Of a stretch of DNA of 64,000 bases, positions 22,601 to 34,600 are shown in pieces. The stretch covers positions 581,001-645,000 of the forward strand of contig JAYMFD010001095.1 of assembly GCA_035771175.1 (NCBI GenBank), read 5' to 3'. The DNA comes from Paratinospora sagittata (Eukaryota; Streptophyta; Magnoliopsida; Ranunculales; Menispermaceae). The notes beneath the pieces are model-generated. The model made no database searches, was not told where the DNA came from, and saw only the letters and a list, made by a program, of their open reading frames with translations. A program made the position numbers and the translations under genes. Each line of letters opens with the position of its first letter. Position 1 is the stretch's first letter.

Positions 22601-25600
22601 TTAAGACCAAAAGCCGTCATTCAAATTCATCAACTCACTTAACAAGATTGATATTGTTAGGTCGCTTATTGATATTTTTATGTATTAAAAGTGTCTATTT
22701 ATATTAGTTTTTAGCTTATACTACAATAAATTTAGATATTTAAGCATATATGCAAAAATTCTCTAAACTTCTCTAATTTAGCAAATTTTTACAAAAATTC
22801 TCCATGTCGAATTAAACTTCTCCGAATTAATTCTGATTTTTGATGGTCGAAGTTTAGGGCGAAATCGAAGTTTCGTACCTTGTTTATAAATGATATACAA
22901 ATGGCTGTACTTCTTGGTTGAAGCATTACATTTTATTTTTTTTTAAACAAATCCAAGTATTCCAATCCTCATGAGAATGATAAAGAACTATGCAGCATCC
23001 TTGGGGTATAACCTGGTTTTACACTTGAAAACTTGAAGTTTTGAAGGTTACTCTAAAGTACAAATGTGTTTATATACAGATTACAGACTAGATAGAACAG
23101 GTTAAAAATTAAGAAATGGTTCCAATTGTGAAATGAAGACAAAGTTGTTTGAGATAGTTTGTGCTTTGTGGAATGCAGGTTGGAATCATTGTTGAAAATA
23201 ATTCTAGAAAGACAAGAAGAATGGACTGGGGTTGTCAAGGCATGCACCTTAGTGTGCCTTAGGCATGTGCCTCAATACGCCTCACTTTCCTGCTCCTTAT
23301 TTAAAAAAAAAACCTCTATAATCATAAGTATTGTATTATATACTTTTCTTTTTCCCACTTCTTTGAATAAATATAAATAATACATAATATAAACATAAAA
23401 CATTGAAGGAAACTTGTGTTCTGCTTTTATAACAACAATAAGATCTTACAAAGACGTTACAGTTGCTACTTGTTCTTCTTTGTTTGTGTGTTTCTTTCTT
23501 CAATTAAATTTTAAATATAAGAAAAATAAACATAATATTAGTAACAACTATGAAATAGAAATATTAGTGCTATTATGAATATTGTTGGGAAGCGGATTCA
23601 TGTAGCCAACCCCATGTAATTAGGAAAAGACTTAGTTGAGTTGAGTAGATTGGAAAAATTTAGAACTTCTATTGATTTTTATCTTTTCTAAATTCTTTTA
23701 CCAACAATTAATATATAATTAAGTTTTTTTAAGAATTTTATGCCTCGCTTTACTCAGGCATATGTCTCGCCTTGCTCCTTTAATTACCTCCTAAGATAGT
23801 GTAGCAAACTTTTGAGACTAATTAACTTTTTAAGAATATGGCTATAATAGAATTTAATGGAGGGACGCTATTGTTGGTATTAAATTATTAATGGCTCGAG
23901 CCCACAAGGTGGGACCCGAGGTGGTTGGAAGACCATGTGTCTTCACATGGCTGTCACATGGGCGCAGCCATGTGGAGAGACCAAAATTCTATAAATTGGT
24001 CTCTCCTCTCCTTCATTCTTGGTATCCAAAATTAAACTCTCTTTGGTGTAGAGAAAAACTCTCTTTGGAGCAAAAGGCAGAGAGAGGTTGTAAAGGCAAA
24101 GAGAGGTTAGAGAGATTGTAGAGTGAGTGTTGTACTGATTTTCTCCTAATAGTGAAATCTTGATCTCCCATGGACGTAGGCGGATTTTTGCCGAACCACG
24201 TAAATCTTTGTGTGTTTCCTTTTCTTGCTTTAATTTCTTCTTGATTATTTGTTTTGCATCCTTGTGTGTGCGTGCTTGTGTGCATTCCGTTGTGAGAATC
24301 TCAACAAATTGGTATCAGAGCGAGGTTCTTGCAAAGTACAAATACGTGGTGGTGTTTTTTGCGTTGCTTTATCATTGATCGGGCTGTTGCTAATTGCGGT
24401 CGGTATTACCGTGGTGCGGTGCCATTTGCAGAAGAAAGGGAAGGGAAAGGTGTTGTTGTTCATGTGTAGCAAGAAACACAAACGTGTGTTGTTGCCTCAG
24501 TGAATGTGAAGACTTAGCTTTGCTTTTCATTTCTTTTTCTAAAAGCAAAGTTAAAGTTTTGTTTTTTGTTGACTTTTAAACATAGTTTTTGTTTAAAGGT
24601 GGAAAATAATTACAAATAAGGACAAAACTCTTTCGTCCTTTTGTAATTGTTTGAAACATAGGTGGGTCCCATTATTCTCTTTGGTTAAGTTATTCTGCAA
24701 CTACGTAAAGAAAAGCAACGAATTTAAAAAAAAAAAAAAAAAACAACAAAGGAAAAAAGTTGTGTTGTTCCTCCAGCACGCAAGGTGAAACAATCGACGG
24801 CAAAGGCAATTTTTTCTGATTTCGAAGATGTTCTAAGTCAGATTTCAATTCTGTTTTTTGTTGTGTGCTCGTGTCGACAAGATCTACGAAGTGATCAGAT
24901 CTAATCGTTGACATGGCTGCAAAATATAAAGTTGAAAAGTTCAATGAGAAGAATGACTTTAATCTTTGGTGGATAACGATGCGAGCCCTATTAACACAAG
25001 ACGGGCTGCAGAAGGTGTAAAGGCAAGAGATGCATTGCCTGCAAAGCTGACAGAAGAAGAGAAAGACGACATCATGGAAAGAGTATTTACTACTATTCTC
25101 TTATGCTTGAGTGATGAAGTCATGCGAGAAATTGAAGAGGAGAATCTCTAACATATCGGTTGTATCTAAAGAAGCAGTTGCACATGTTGAAGATGAAGGA
25201 AGACACTTCCATGAGAGAACATCACGATGAGTTTAATAGAATTCTTATGGCTCTTAAAAATGTTGATTATGAACTCAATGATGAGGACCAAGCGATGTAC
25301 TTGTTGTGTTCACTACCGGATTCCTATGAGCACTTTGTTAATACTTTGATCTTCAGTAGAGACACTTTGACTTTGGAGGATGTCAAAGCAGCTTTGAACT
25401 CTAAGGAGTTGAAAAAGATGGTTACTGGAGATAAAGGGGAAAGCTTAGGTGAAGGCTTGCTTGCCAGAGGTAGATCTGAACAGAAAGGGTTCAAAGGTCG
25501 TGGAGGTCGATTCAGATTGAAATCAAATGGGAGAAAATTAAAGTGCATTAAGTGTCATCAAGAAGGGCACTTTATGAAAGACTGTCCAAAGCGCAAAGGA

Positions 25601-28600
25601 AAACAGAAAGCAGAAGATTCTAGTAATGCAGCGGCTGCAGAGGAAGAGTCTGATGGTGCTAATGTCCTTTCAGTCACCGTGGGACACTCCGGTGATGAGT
25701 GAATTCTTCATTTTGGTTGTTCCTACCATATGTGTTCCAATAGGGACTGGTTCGCCTCTTATCAGAGTGTGAACGGTAGTACTGTTCTTATGGTTAATGA
25801 TATGGCTTGTAAGACAGTAGGGATAGGAACAATGAAGATCAAGATGTATGATGGCGTTGTGAGGACTTTGACAGAGGTCAAACATGTTCCAGAGCTGCGG
25901 AAGAATCTTATTTTTGTGGGTACTTTAGACTCACAGGGCTGCAAGATTGTAGTTGAAGGTGGAGTTCTAAAGGTAGTCTGATGTGCACTGGTGGTGATGA
26001 ACAACACGAAAGTTGGTAACTTGTATGTGTTATCAGGACATACAGTTACAAGTAGTGCAGCATTGTCTACAGATAGTTGCTCAGCAGATACAAAGTTGTG
26101 GCATATGCGACTAGGGCATATGAGCTAGAGGGGACTTGAGGTGTTGAGCAAGAAAGGCTTACTTGGGAAGAGTAAGGTTGAGAAGTTGGACTTCTGTGAG
26201 CATTGTGTGTTGGAAAACAATGCAGAGTTAAGTTCAACCAGACAGTTCACCGCACCAGAGGTACTCTAAATTACATTCATTCATATGTGTGGGGTCCTTC
26301 CATCGTTCCCTCACTCGGTGGATCGAGGTATTTTGTTTCCTTTATTGATGATTTTTCTCGCATAGTCTGGGTGAAAATGCTGAAAAGTAAGGATGAAGTG
26401 TTTGAGGTCTTCAAGAAATGGAAGACAAAGATTGAGAAGCAAACTGGTAGAAGCATTAAGAGGTTGAGAACCGATAGTGGTGGTGAGTATACCAGTAAAG
26501 CATTCTCAAAGTTTTGTGAAGACGAAGGCATTGAGAGACACTTCACTGTTAAGGAAACATTACAACATAATGGTTAGCAGAAAGGATGAATTGCACTTTA
26601 CTGGAGAGAGCGCGGTGTATGTTATCAAATGTTGGTTTGGGTAAAGAATTTTGGGCAGAGGCGGTGAATATGGCTTGTTTCCTTGTGAACAGATCACCAT
26701 CAACAACTATTGATTGTAAGACTCCGCTTGAGGTATGGTTTGGTAATGCTGCTGATTACAGTGCTTTGAGAGTGTTTGGATGTCCTGCTTACTTTCATGT
26801 TAGAGAGTAAGATCGATCCAAGAGCTCGGAAAGCCATATTTCTGGGTTATGCAGATGGAGTGAAAGGATACAGGTTATGGTGTCCTGATTTGCATAAGAT
26901 CGTGATCAGCAAAAATGTGACTTTTGATGAGTCTGCTTTGATGTCCGTGAAGCAGATAGATTCTCAGGAGGAGGATAAGGGTGATTCCGTGGAGGTGGAA
27001 TTCAGTACTCCAAAAGAAACATTAAAGAGTAATGTGGAGGAGACAACAGGTGGAGCCAGTGAGTACAAGCAACAAGAGCAGCAACAGTCTTTAGCTAGTA
27101 GCAGAGCTAAGAGGACAATTAAAGCACCATTTCGCTATGGGTTCGAAGACATAGTGGCAAATGCATTGACTGCATATGGAGATGTTCCTTCCACTTTCAA
27201 GGAGGCAATGAGTGACAGTTGTTCTGAAAGATGGAAAGGAGCCATGGAGGATGAGATGGACTCATTGATGAAGAACCAAACTTGGGAACTTGTAAAGGTA
27301 ACTAAGGTTTAGCGGGCAATTGGGTGCAAGTGGGTGTATTCCAGGAAAGATGGTCATCCAAGTTTTGACAGTGTTAGATACAAGGCAAGATTGGTTGCCA
27401 AAAGGTATGCTCAGAGAGAAGGCGTGGATTACAATCAGGTATTTTCTCCTGTTGTGAAACACACTTCTATCAAAGTATTGTTGGCATTGGTTGCATTGTT
27501 CGATTTAGAGTGGGAGCAACTAGATGTCAAGACGGCTTTCTTGCATGGGGACTTGGATGAGACAATCTACATGAAGTAGCCTGAAGGCTTTGAGGTTGCT
27601 GGTAAGATTGATCATGTGTGCAAACTGAAGAAATCCTTATATGGGCTTAAACAGTCACCCAGACAGAGGTATAAGAAGTTTGACACTTTCATGATCAGGC
27701 AGGGATACACAAGGAGTAAGTATGACAATTGTGTCTACTTTCTGAAGCTTTCTAATGGCTCTTACATTTATTTACTGAAGTTTCATGAGAGAAAAGTGAT
27801 TCCTTTTTATTGATTAAGAAAAGAAAAAGCAGTACATATAAATAAACAAAGAGACCAAAAAAAATAGAAACAACTTCCCTAAATTCTAGGACTAAGAAAA
27901 CATGAAACTATTCTAAATTATCTCTCCCAGAAATATAGAAACTAATCTCAACAAATTAGGAAAAATATATAAGCAGAAAATCAATCCGAGATTTACTCGG
28001 ATCTACCCTAGAAATTAGGGATCAACTTCAGATTTCCACACTCCCCTCAAGCTGATGAGTAAATATCGATCATTCCCAGCTTGGTAGTTAAGTTCTCGAA
28101 GTGATTCTTGCTAGAGCTTTTGTGAGAATATCTGTGATTTGTAGGCATGTAGGTGTGTAGACCATCTTAATGGTTCCTTCTTCTATCTTCTCTTTGATGA
28201 AATGCCTATCGATCTCCACATGCTTTATCCTATCATGATGAACTGGGTTCTTTGCAATGTTAATTGCAGCTTGATTATCGCAAACATCTTCATTGAGCTT
28301 TCAATAGGAATCTTTAGATCTTCTAGAAGTCTTTTCAACCACATTCCTTCACAAATACCATGAGCCATAGCTCTAAACTCAGCTTCCGCACTACTTCTAG
28401 CTACCACAGATTGTTTCTTACTCCTCCAAGTAACTAAGTTCCCCCACACATAAGTGCAATAGCCAGAAGTGGACCTATGATCAGTCAAGGAGCCTGCCCA
28501 ATCGGCATCAGAAAATATCTCGACGCTTCTATTACTATTCTGGCCCTTCTTGAAAAACAGTCCTTTTCCTGGTGTCATCTTAAGATATCTGAGAATTTTG

Positions 28601-31600
28601 TACACAGCCTCAAGGTGCTCTTCTGTGGGATTGTTCATAAACTGACTAACCACACTTATTGAGAATCCAATGTCAGGTCTAGTGTGAGATAAATAAATAA
28701 GTTTTCCCACAAGCCGTTGATACCGCCCTTTGTCGATCGGAGCACTATCCTCTTTCATACCCACCTTACAAGTTGGGTCCATAGGAGTGTCTGCCGGTTT
28801 ACACCCAAGCATTCCTGTTTCTTTAAGTAAGTCTAGAGTGTACTTACGTTGAGAAACTGAGATTCCCTTCTTTGATCGGGCTATCTCCATGCCAAGAAAA
28901 TATCTCAAAGTTCCAAGATCCTTGTTCTCAAATTCTTTGGCGAGAATTGCTTTAACATGTCCATCTCTTCTTCATTGTCACCTGTCAGGATAATGTCATC
29001 CACATACACTATAAGAACGGTGATTTTCCCACATGGTGAATGCTTGATAAACAACGTGTGATCGGACTGCCCTTGTGAGAACCCATGCTTCTTTACTGCC
29101 TTTGTGAACCTATCAGACCATGCTCTAGGTGACTGTTTAAGGCCATATAATGATTTCTTTAACTTGCATACTTTGTTGTCGTTCTTTGCATGCTCAAAAC
29201 CTGGGGGAATCTCCATATAGACTTCATCTTCTAGATCACCATTAAGAAAGGCATTTTGACGTCTAATTGATGAAGTGGCCAGTCTAAAGTTGCAGCCAAG
29301 GACAAAAGAACTCGAACTGTGTTAAGCTTTGCCACAGGAACAAAGGTTTCTTGGTAGTCAATACCATAGGTTTGCGTGAATCCCTTAGCAACCAAACGTG
29401 CTTTGTATCGATCAATACTTCCATCTGCGTTGTATTTGACATTAAATATCCATTTGCATCCCACTGGTTGCTTGCCTTCTGGAAGGTTGGACAATTCCCA
29501 TGTACCATTCCAATCTAGAGCACGAATCTCTTCTTCAATAGCTCCCCTCCATTCAGGTTGTGTTACAACTTCCTCTATATTGTTTGGAATTTCAATATTT
29601 GACACATTGGAGATGAAGGCCCTATAGTTGGATGATAATCTATCATATGACACAAAATAAGTGTTGTGCGGAATCGTGGTAAAGCATGAAAGAAAAAACA
29701 AGACAACAAATTTAACGTGATTCGGCAAATTGCCTACGTCCACGGGAGGCAGCACTCTTGTATTACTTTACCCTTAGGTGGATCTTACAGATTGGATCTC
29801 TTGAATAGATCTCTCAGAATAGATCTCACTGAACATAAATTTAAGAATGAAGTAAGGCCCTATTTATAGGAGTATGCAGGGGTATTTGCGTAATTTATAA
29901 ATATATATAATAATATATATAAATACGCAATTCGGCGCAGCCGAGTTGGTGAAATAGGATGGAGTTGGTGGCCGCCTCGTGGGCGGCCACCAACCCATCT
30001 CTTTGTTTGACAAAAAACAGGTGGACCCCACAAATTTCCACCTCCACCTGATGTGAAACAAGGATCTTCCACACCTGCAATCTCTCTACAGATAGCAAGC
30101 TTCCTTCAAAAAACTGTTGCTGCCTCCATTAGTGCCCTTAGGCACTCCGAGCTCGTGAGATGTTGATCAAGTCCAAACAATGTTGGAACTTGATCCCTGT
30201 AACCACCTTTGTAAGCATATCTGCAGGGTTATCTGCAGTCTTGATCTTTTGCAAAAGAATACTCCCTTCTTCTACTATTTCTCGAACAAAATGAAAACGA
30301 ACATCAATATGCTTCGTTCGACTGTGATGAACTTGGTTCTTTGCCAAACAAATGACACTCTGGCTGTCGCAGAAAACTTCAACATTCTTCTGCACAATTC
30401 CCAAGTCTTTAGTCAATCCATGAAGCCAGATTGCTTCCTTGAAAGCTTACGTTACTGCCATGTACTCTACCTCTGTAGTAGACAAAGCAATTGTTGACTG
30501 TAGTGTTGATCTCCAACTCACTGGTCCTCCTGCCATAGTGAAAACATAACCAGTAGTAGATCTGCGCTTGTCAAGATCTCCAGCATAGTCGAATCCACAT
30601 ATCCGACGAGATGCTTACAACTTTTCGTATCTCTCTCGAACTTTAAACCAGTATCCGATACAAAGCCAGACTGGTAGCAAAAGGCTACGCTCAGAAGGAA
30701 GGTGATTTGTGGGGTCCACTATTTTTTGTCAAACAAAGAGATGGGTTGGTGGCCGCCCACGAGGCGGCCACCAACTCCATCCTATTTCACCAACTCGGCT
30801 GCGCCGAATTGCGTATTTATATATATTATTATATATATTTATAAATTATGCAAATACCCCTGCATACTCCTATAAATAGGGCCTTACTTCATTCTTAAAT
30901 TTATGTTCAGTGAGATCTATTCTGAGAGATCTATTCAAGAGATCCAATCTGTAAGATCCACCTAAGGGTGAAGTAATACAAGAGTGTTGTCTCCCGTGGA
31001 CGTAGGCAATTTGCCGAACCACGTTAAATTTGTTTTCTTGTTTTTTCTTTCATGCTTTACCACGATTCCGCACAACAATAAGAGATTGGGTGTTGTGTGC
31101 ATGATCTCACACCCTTTCTACAAGCAATAGGAATATTAAGGTCATTATTCAAGTAAGGAACTGAGCTAGAATGGATATTTGGATTACCTGGAGTAATGGT
31201 TTGTGAACTTGAACTCGGATCGGGCTCCTGGTTTTGCTCGGGAAGAATTGGATTCTCTATCTCTTTTTGGGTTTTCAACTTCCTTGAGTATACCTGTAAC
31301 TCGCTGCATTCTGCACCAGATTTTTGAATTTGAGAAGTTTCAGACTGAACTGGTTGAGAAGTTTCAGGCTGAACTGGTTGACAAGTTTCAGGCTGAACCG
31401 TTTGAGAAGGAGATGAGGGAGATGGTGGTGTAGGTTCGGTGAGGGTAATGGTGCTAGATGGAGAAGGATCAACGTCGAGCCAAAACTGATATTCTTCTTG
31501 AGTGATGGAATTCTCCCCCTGAATATTAGGTTTGGGGTAGAACGGTTGGTTTTCGAAAAAGGTTACATCCATGGTGTTGTAGAATTTCTTTGTAACTGGG

Positions 31601-34600
31601 GAGTAACACTTATACCCTTTTTTATTTGGAGAATATCCTAGAAACACGCATTTGACGGCTTTGGGATCAAGTTTGCTTCTAAACTGTGAGTGGATATGGG
31701 CAAAAGCTGAGCAACCGAACACTTTGAGAGGTAAAGACGAAATCAGCCGAGTATTTGGATAAGCTTGAGTGAGGATATGGCATGGAGTTTGGAATTTTAG
31801 TACACGAGAGGGCATCCTATTAATGAGATATGCAGCAGTAAGTATGGCATCTCCCCCGAAATGTTTTGAAACATTAGAGGTAAACATGAGAGCACGAGCA
31901 ACTTCAAGAAGGTGGCGGTTTTTTCGTTCAGCGATTCCATTTTGTTGTGAAGTGTTCGGACAGGAGCTTTGATGAACTATTCCCTTATCTAACAGATAAT
32001 CCCCAAGGATGGTGTGAAAGTATTCTTTTCCATTGTCAGTTCTAAAAACTTGAACATTGGCTTGGAATTGATTTTGGATCATGGAGTGGAAGTTTTTAAA
32101 GATTGGACCCGCCTCTGATTTTTCTTTCATAAGGAATATCCAAGTTGTTCTTGTATGATCATCAACAAACGATACAAACCATCTTTTCCCTGAGATATTA
32201 GTGATACGGGATGGTCCCCAAATGTCACTATGAATAACAGAAAAAGGATGAGATGCTTTATATTCACGAGTAGGATAAGAATTTCTCACATGTTTGGACA
32301 ATTGGCAGATTTCACATTGAAACAAACTTGGGTTTTTATTTCTAAACAATGAAGGGAATAGTCTTGATAAATACATAAAACTCGGATGACTCGGATGACC
32401 TAATCGAAAGTGCCATAACATAATTGCACTATTATTATCAGAATTGAGAACAGAAACTGAGGATGAATCACTAATGGATGAACCGACTATGGTTGGAATT
32501 GAGACACAACGAGCTTGCTTCAAAAAAAGGTTGTCAACTTTGAAGAGATAGAGCCCCGCACACTCCTCAGCATTGCCAATCGTCTTCCCCGAGTCCAAAT
32601 CCTGAAATAAACATTGAGTGGGAGAAAAGTTAGCAACACAGTTGAGAGCTTTTGTGATTTTACTGATGGACAGTAAATTGCATGTCAAGTTAGGAACCAA
32701 AGTACAGATTTTAGGACAATGTTTTGTGAAATGGCTATTGATCCAATGCCAGTCACAGATGATAGGGATCCATCTGCAATACGAACTGTGAAGTTCTGAG
32801 AACACGGATGAAAAGATTGGAAGAGAGACGCATCACCAGTCATATGATCAGAAGCACCCGAGTCGATTATCCATATGCTGGATTTCTCAATTGTAGCATG
32901 TAAGGCACTTAAAAAATTACCTTTTTGAGCTATGGATCCTATACCAGTGACTGAAGTGGAAGGACTTGGTTGGATTTGGCTGAACATCTTTTGGAGAATA
33001 TCCTAACTGCTCTTTGCTAAAGAGGGAAGATTCGGAGGTTGAGTTTGAGTGATCATCGGTGGAAACATTAAGACCGCGACTCTCTCTTTCAACAGGTAGC
33101 TTGGTAGGTTTCCAATCAACAGGTTTGCCGTGTAACTTCCAGCAAGTTTCCCTTGTGTGCCCTGATCGTCGACAATGATCACACTAAGGCCTGCCTTTGC
33201 GAGATTTATCATTATTCCTGTGAAAACTAGGTCCTCGGGTCATAAGGCAGAACTTTCATTAGTGGTAGGAGTTTCTTGATTTCCCATCATAATCTGCTTT
33301 CGACTTTCCTCTCATCAGACTTCAGAGAAGGCTTCTCGATAGTTGGTAAAGGCTTCGTCCCAAGTATCCTCCCCCAGACTTCATCAAGATTTTTGTTTAG
33401 GCCAAGCAAGAACTTGAAAATTCTCTCTTTCTCCACTATTTTCTTGTACTTAATACCATCGCCTAGACAATCCCAGTCTAACTCTTCAAATTGATCTTGT
33501 TGTTTCCAATACCGAGTGAGAGAGTTGTAATATTGAGTGACGGAAAGATCACCTTGTCGAAGTTCATGAAGAGTGCTCTTAATCCCAAACAGCTCAGCAG
33601 TATTTTCGTTGTCAGAGTATGTTTCCTTAACAGCATCCAAATCTTTTTTGCAGTACCAAAGAACAAGAAGTCTTGACTAATTTCATTGTGCATTGTACTG
33701 ATCAACCAGGACATCACCATATTATTTTTGGATCTCTGCACTTTGAATTTCTGATCTTCCTTGTGTGGAGGTATTGCAACACCAGTGAGGTAGTCATCTT
33801 TTCCTTTGCCGCAAATATACATCCTAACGGATTGAGCCCATTGAACATAATTTTGCCCGTTTAATTTGTGTCCAGTGATTGGAAGAAACATATGTTCTGA
33901 TCCACCATTGTTACTGTGAGTGACTATTTCTGGGCCAGAGGAGACATCAGATGTGTTGCTCTTATTAGTGGCCATTCCGTATTTGACCATTAAGAAGAGG
34001 AGAGGTTTGGTTCAGAAGATGCTCTGATACCATGAAGTTTTATGAGAGAAAAGTGATTCCTTTTCATTGATTAAGAAAAGAAAAAACAGTACATATAAAT
34101 AAACAAAGAGACCAAAAAAAATAGAAACAACTTCCCTAAATTCTAGGACTAAGAAAACAAGAAACTATTCTAAATAAATCTCTCCCAGAAATATAGAAAC
34201 TAATCTCTACAAATTAGGAAAAATATATATGCAGAAAATCAATCCGAGATTTACTCGGATCTACCCTAGAAATTAGGGATCAACTTCAGATTTCTACATT
34301 AACTCCTGTATGTTGATGACATGCTAATTGCTGCTAAGAGCATGGATAAGATCAACATGTTAAAATCTCAGCTGAGCAAGGAGTTTGAGATGAAAGATTT
34401 GGGTGTAGCTAAGAAGATTCTTGGTGTGGAGGTACATAGAGAAAGGAAAAAGGGCAAGTTATATCTGTCATAGAGGAAGTACTTGGAGAAAGTGCTTTCA
34501 AGGCTTGGAATGGAGAACTCTAAGTCTGTGAGTACTTCATTGGCAGCTCATTTTCGATTTTCTGCAGATATGTCTCCGAGCACCGACGAGGAACGTGAGT

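Larger units (their letters stand above)
29662..31077. mobile_element. Level-3 insertion: unit with inverted LTR ends and ATAAG target duplication
   Basis: Both outer ends are the same LTR terminus facing outward. The left end begins TGTTGTGCGGAATCG (29662) and the right end is its reverse complement, finishing CACAACA at 31077. Identical pentamers ATAAG flank it (29657-29661 and 31078-31082), and the level-2 polyprotein reads through cleanly when the unit is removed. Inside are a full minus-sense LTR (29662-30060), a minus-strand RNase H piece (30138-30610), a short plus-strand RT piece (about 30651-30700) and a plus-sense LTR lacking its first 20-25 bp (30701-31077). A normal Copia would have direct, not inverted, LTRs. 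Confidence 0.9.
28225..33990 (-). pseudogene. Level-2 Copia gag-pol, broken
   Basis: On the minus strand gag starts at 33990 ([12 protein letters not shown]) and contains the [20 protein letters not shown] segment. A frameshift lies near 33600 and a stop sits just before the zinc knuckle [14 protein letters not shown] (about 33135-33180). Protease motif [10 protein letters not shown] is near 32855. Integrase spans about 31900-32450 ([37 protein letters not shown]). The linker [17 protein letters not shown] ends at about 31082, where the 29662-31077 unit is inserted. RT resumes as [10 protein letters not shown] below 29661 ([23 protein letters not shown]), with a frameshift near 29220-29230 and another near 28905. 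RNase H (28225-28620) includes SDADWAGS and [11 protein letters not shown]. Confidence 0.88.
27776..34298 (-). mobile_element. Level-2 Ty1/Copia retrotransposon nested in the level-1 RT
   Basis: Two direct LTRs, 27776-28040 and 34033-34298 (about 97% identical by eye), bound a minus-strand Copia. Target duplications are TTTAC (27771-27775) and TTAAC (34299-34303), one mismatch apart. Removing the element and one copy restores continuity of the level-1 RT frame exactly at YIYLL/LYVDD. The PBS (reverse complement GCTCTGATACCA at 34021-34032) directly adjoins the right LTR. The polypurine tract (CTTGAGGGGAG in minus sense) adjoins the left LTR at 28041-28051. It is itself interrupted by the 29662-31077 unit. 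Confidence 0.93.

Noticed and set aside
29662..31077. Reading the 29662 and 31077 LTRs as the two LTRs of a normal small Copia.
   Set aside because: They are inverted relative to each other, there is no PBS or gag between them, and the internal fragments are on opposite strands.
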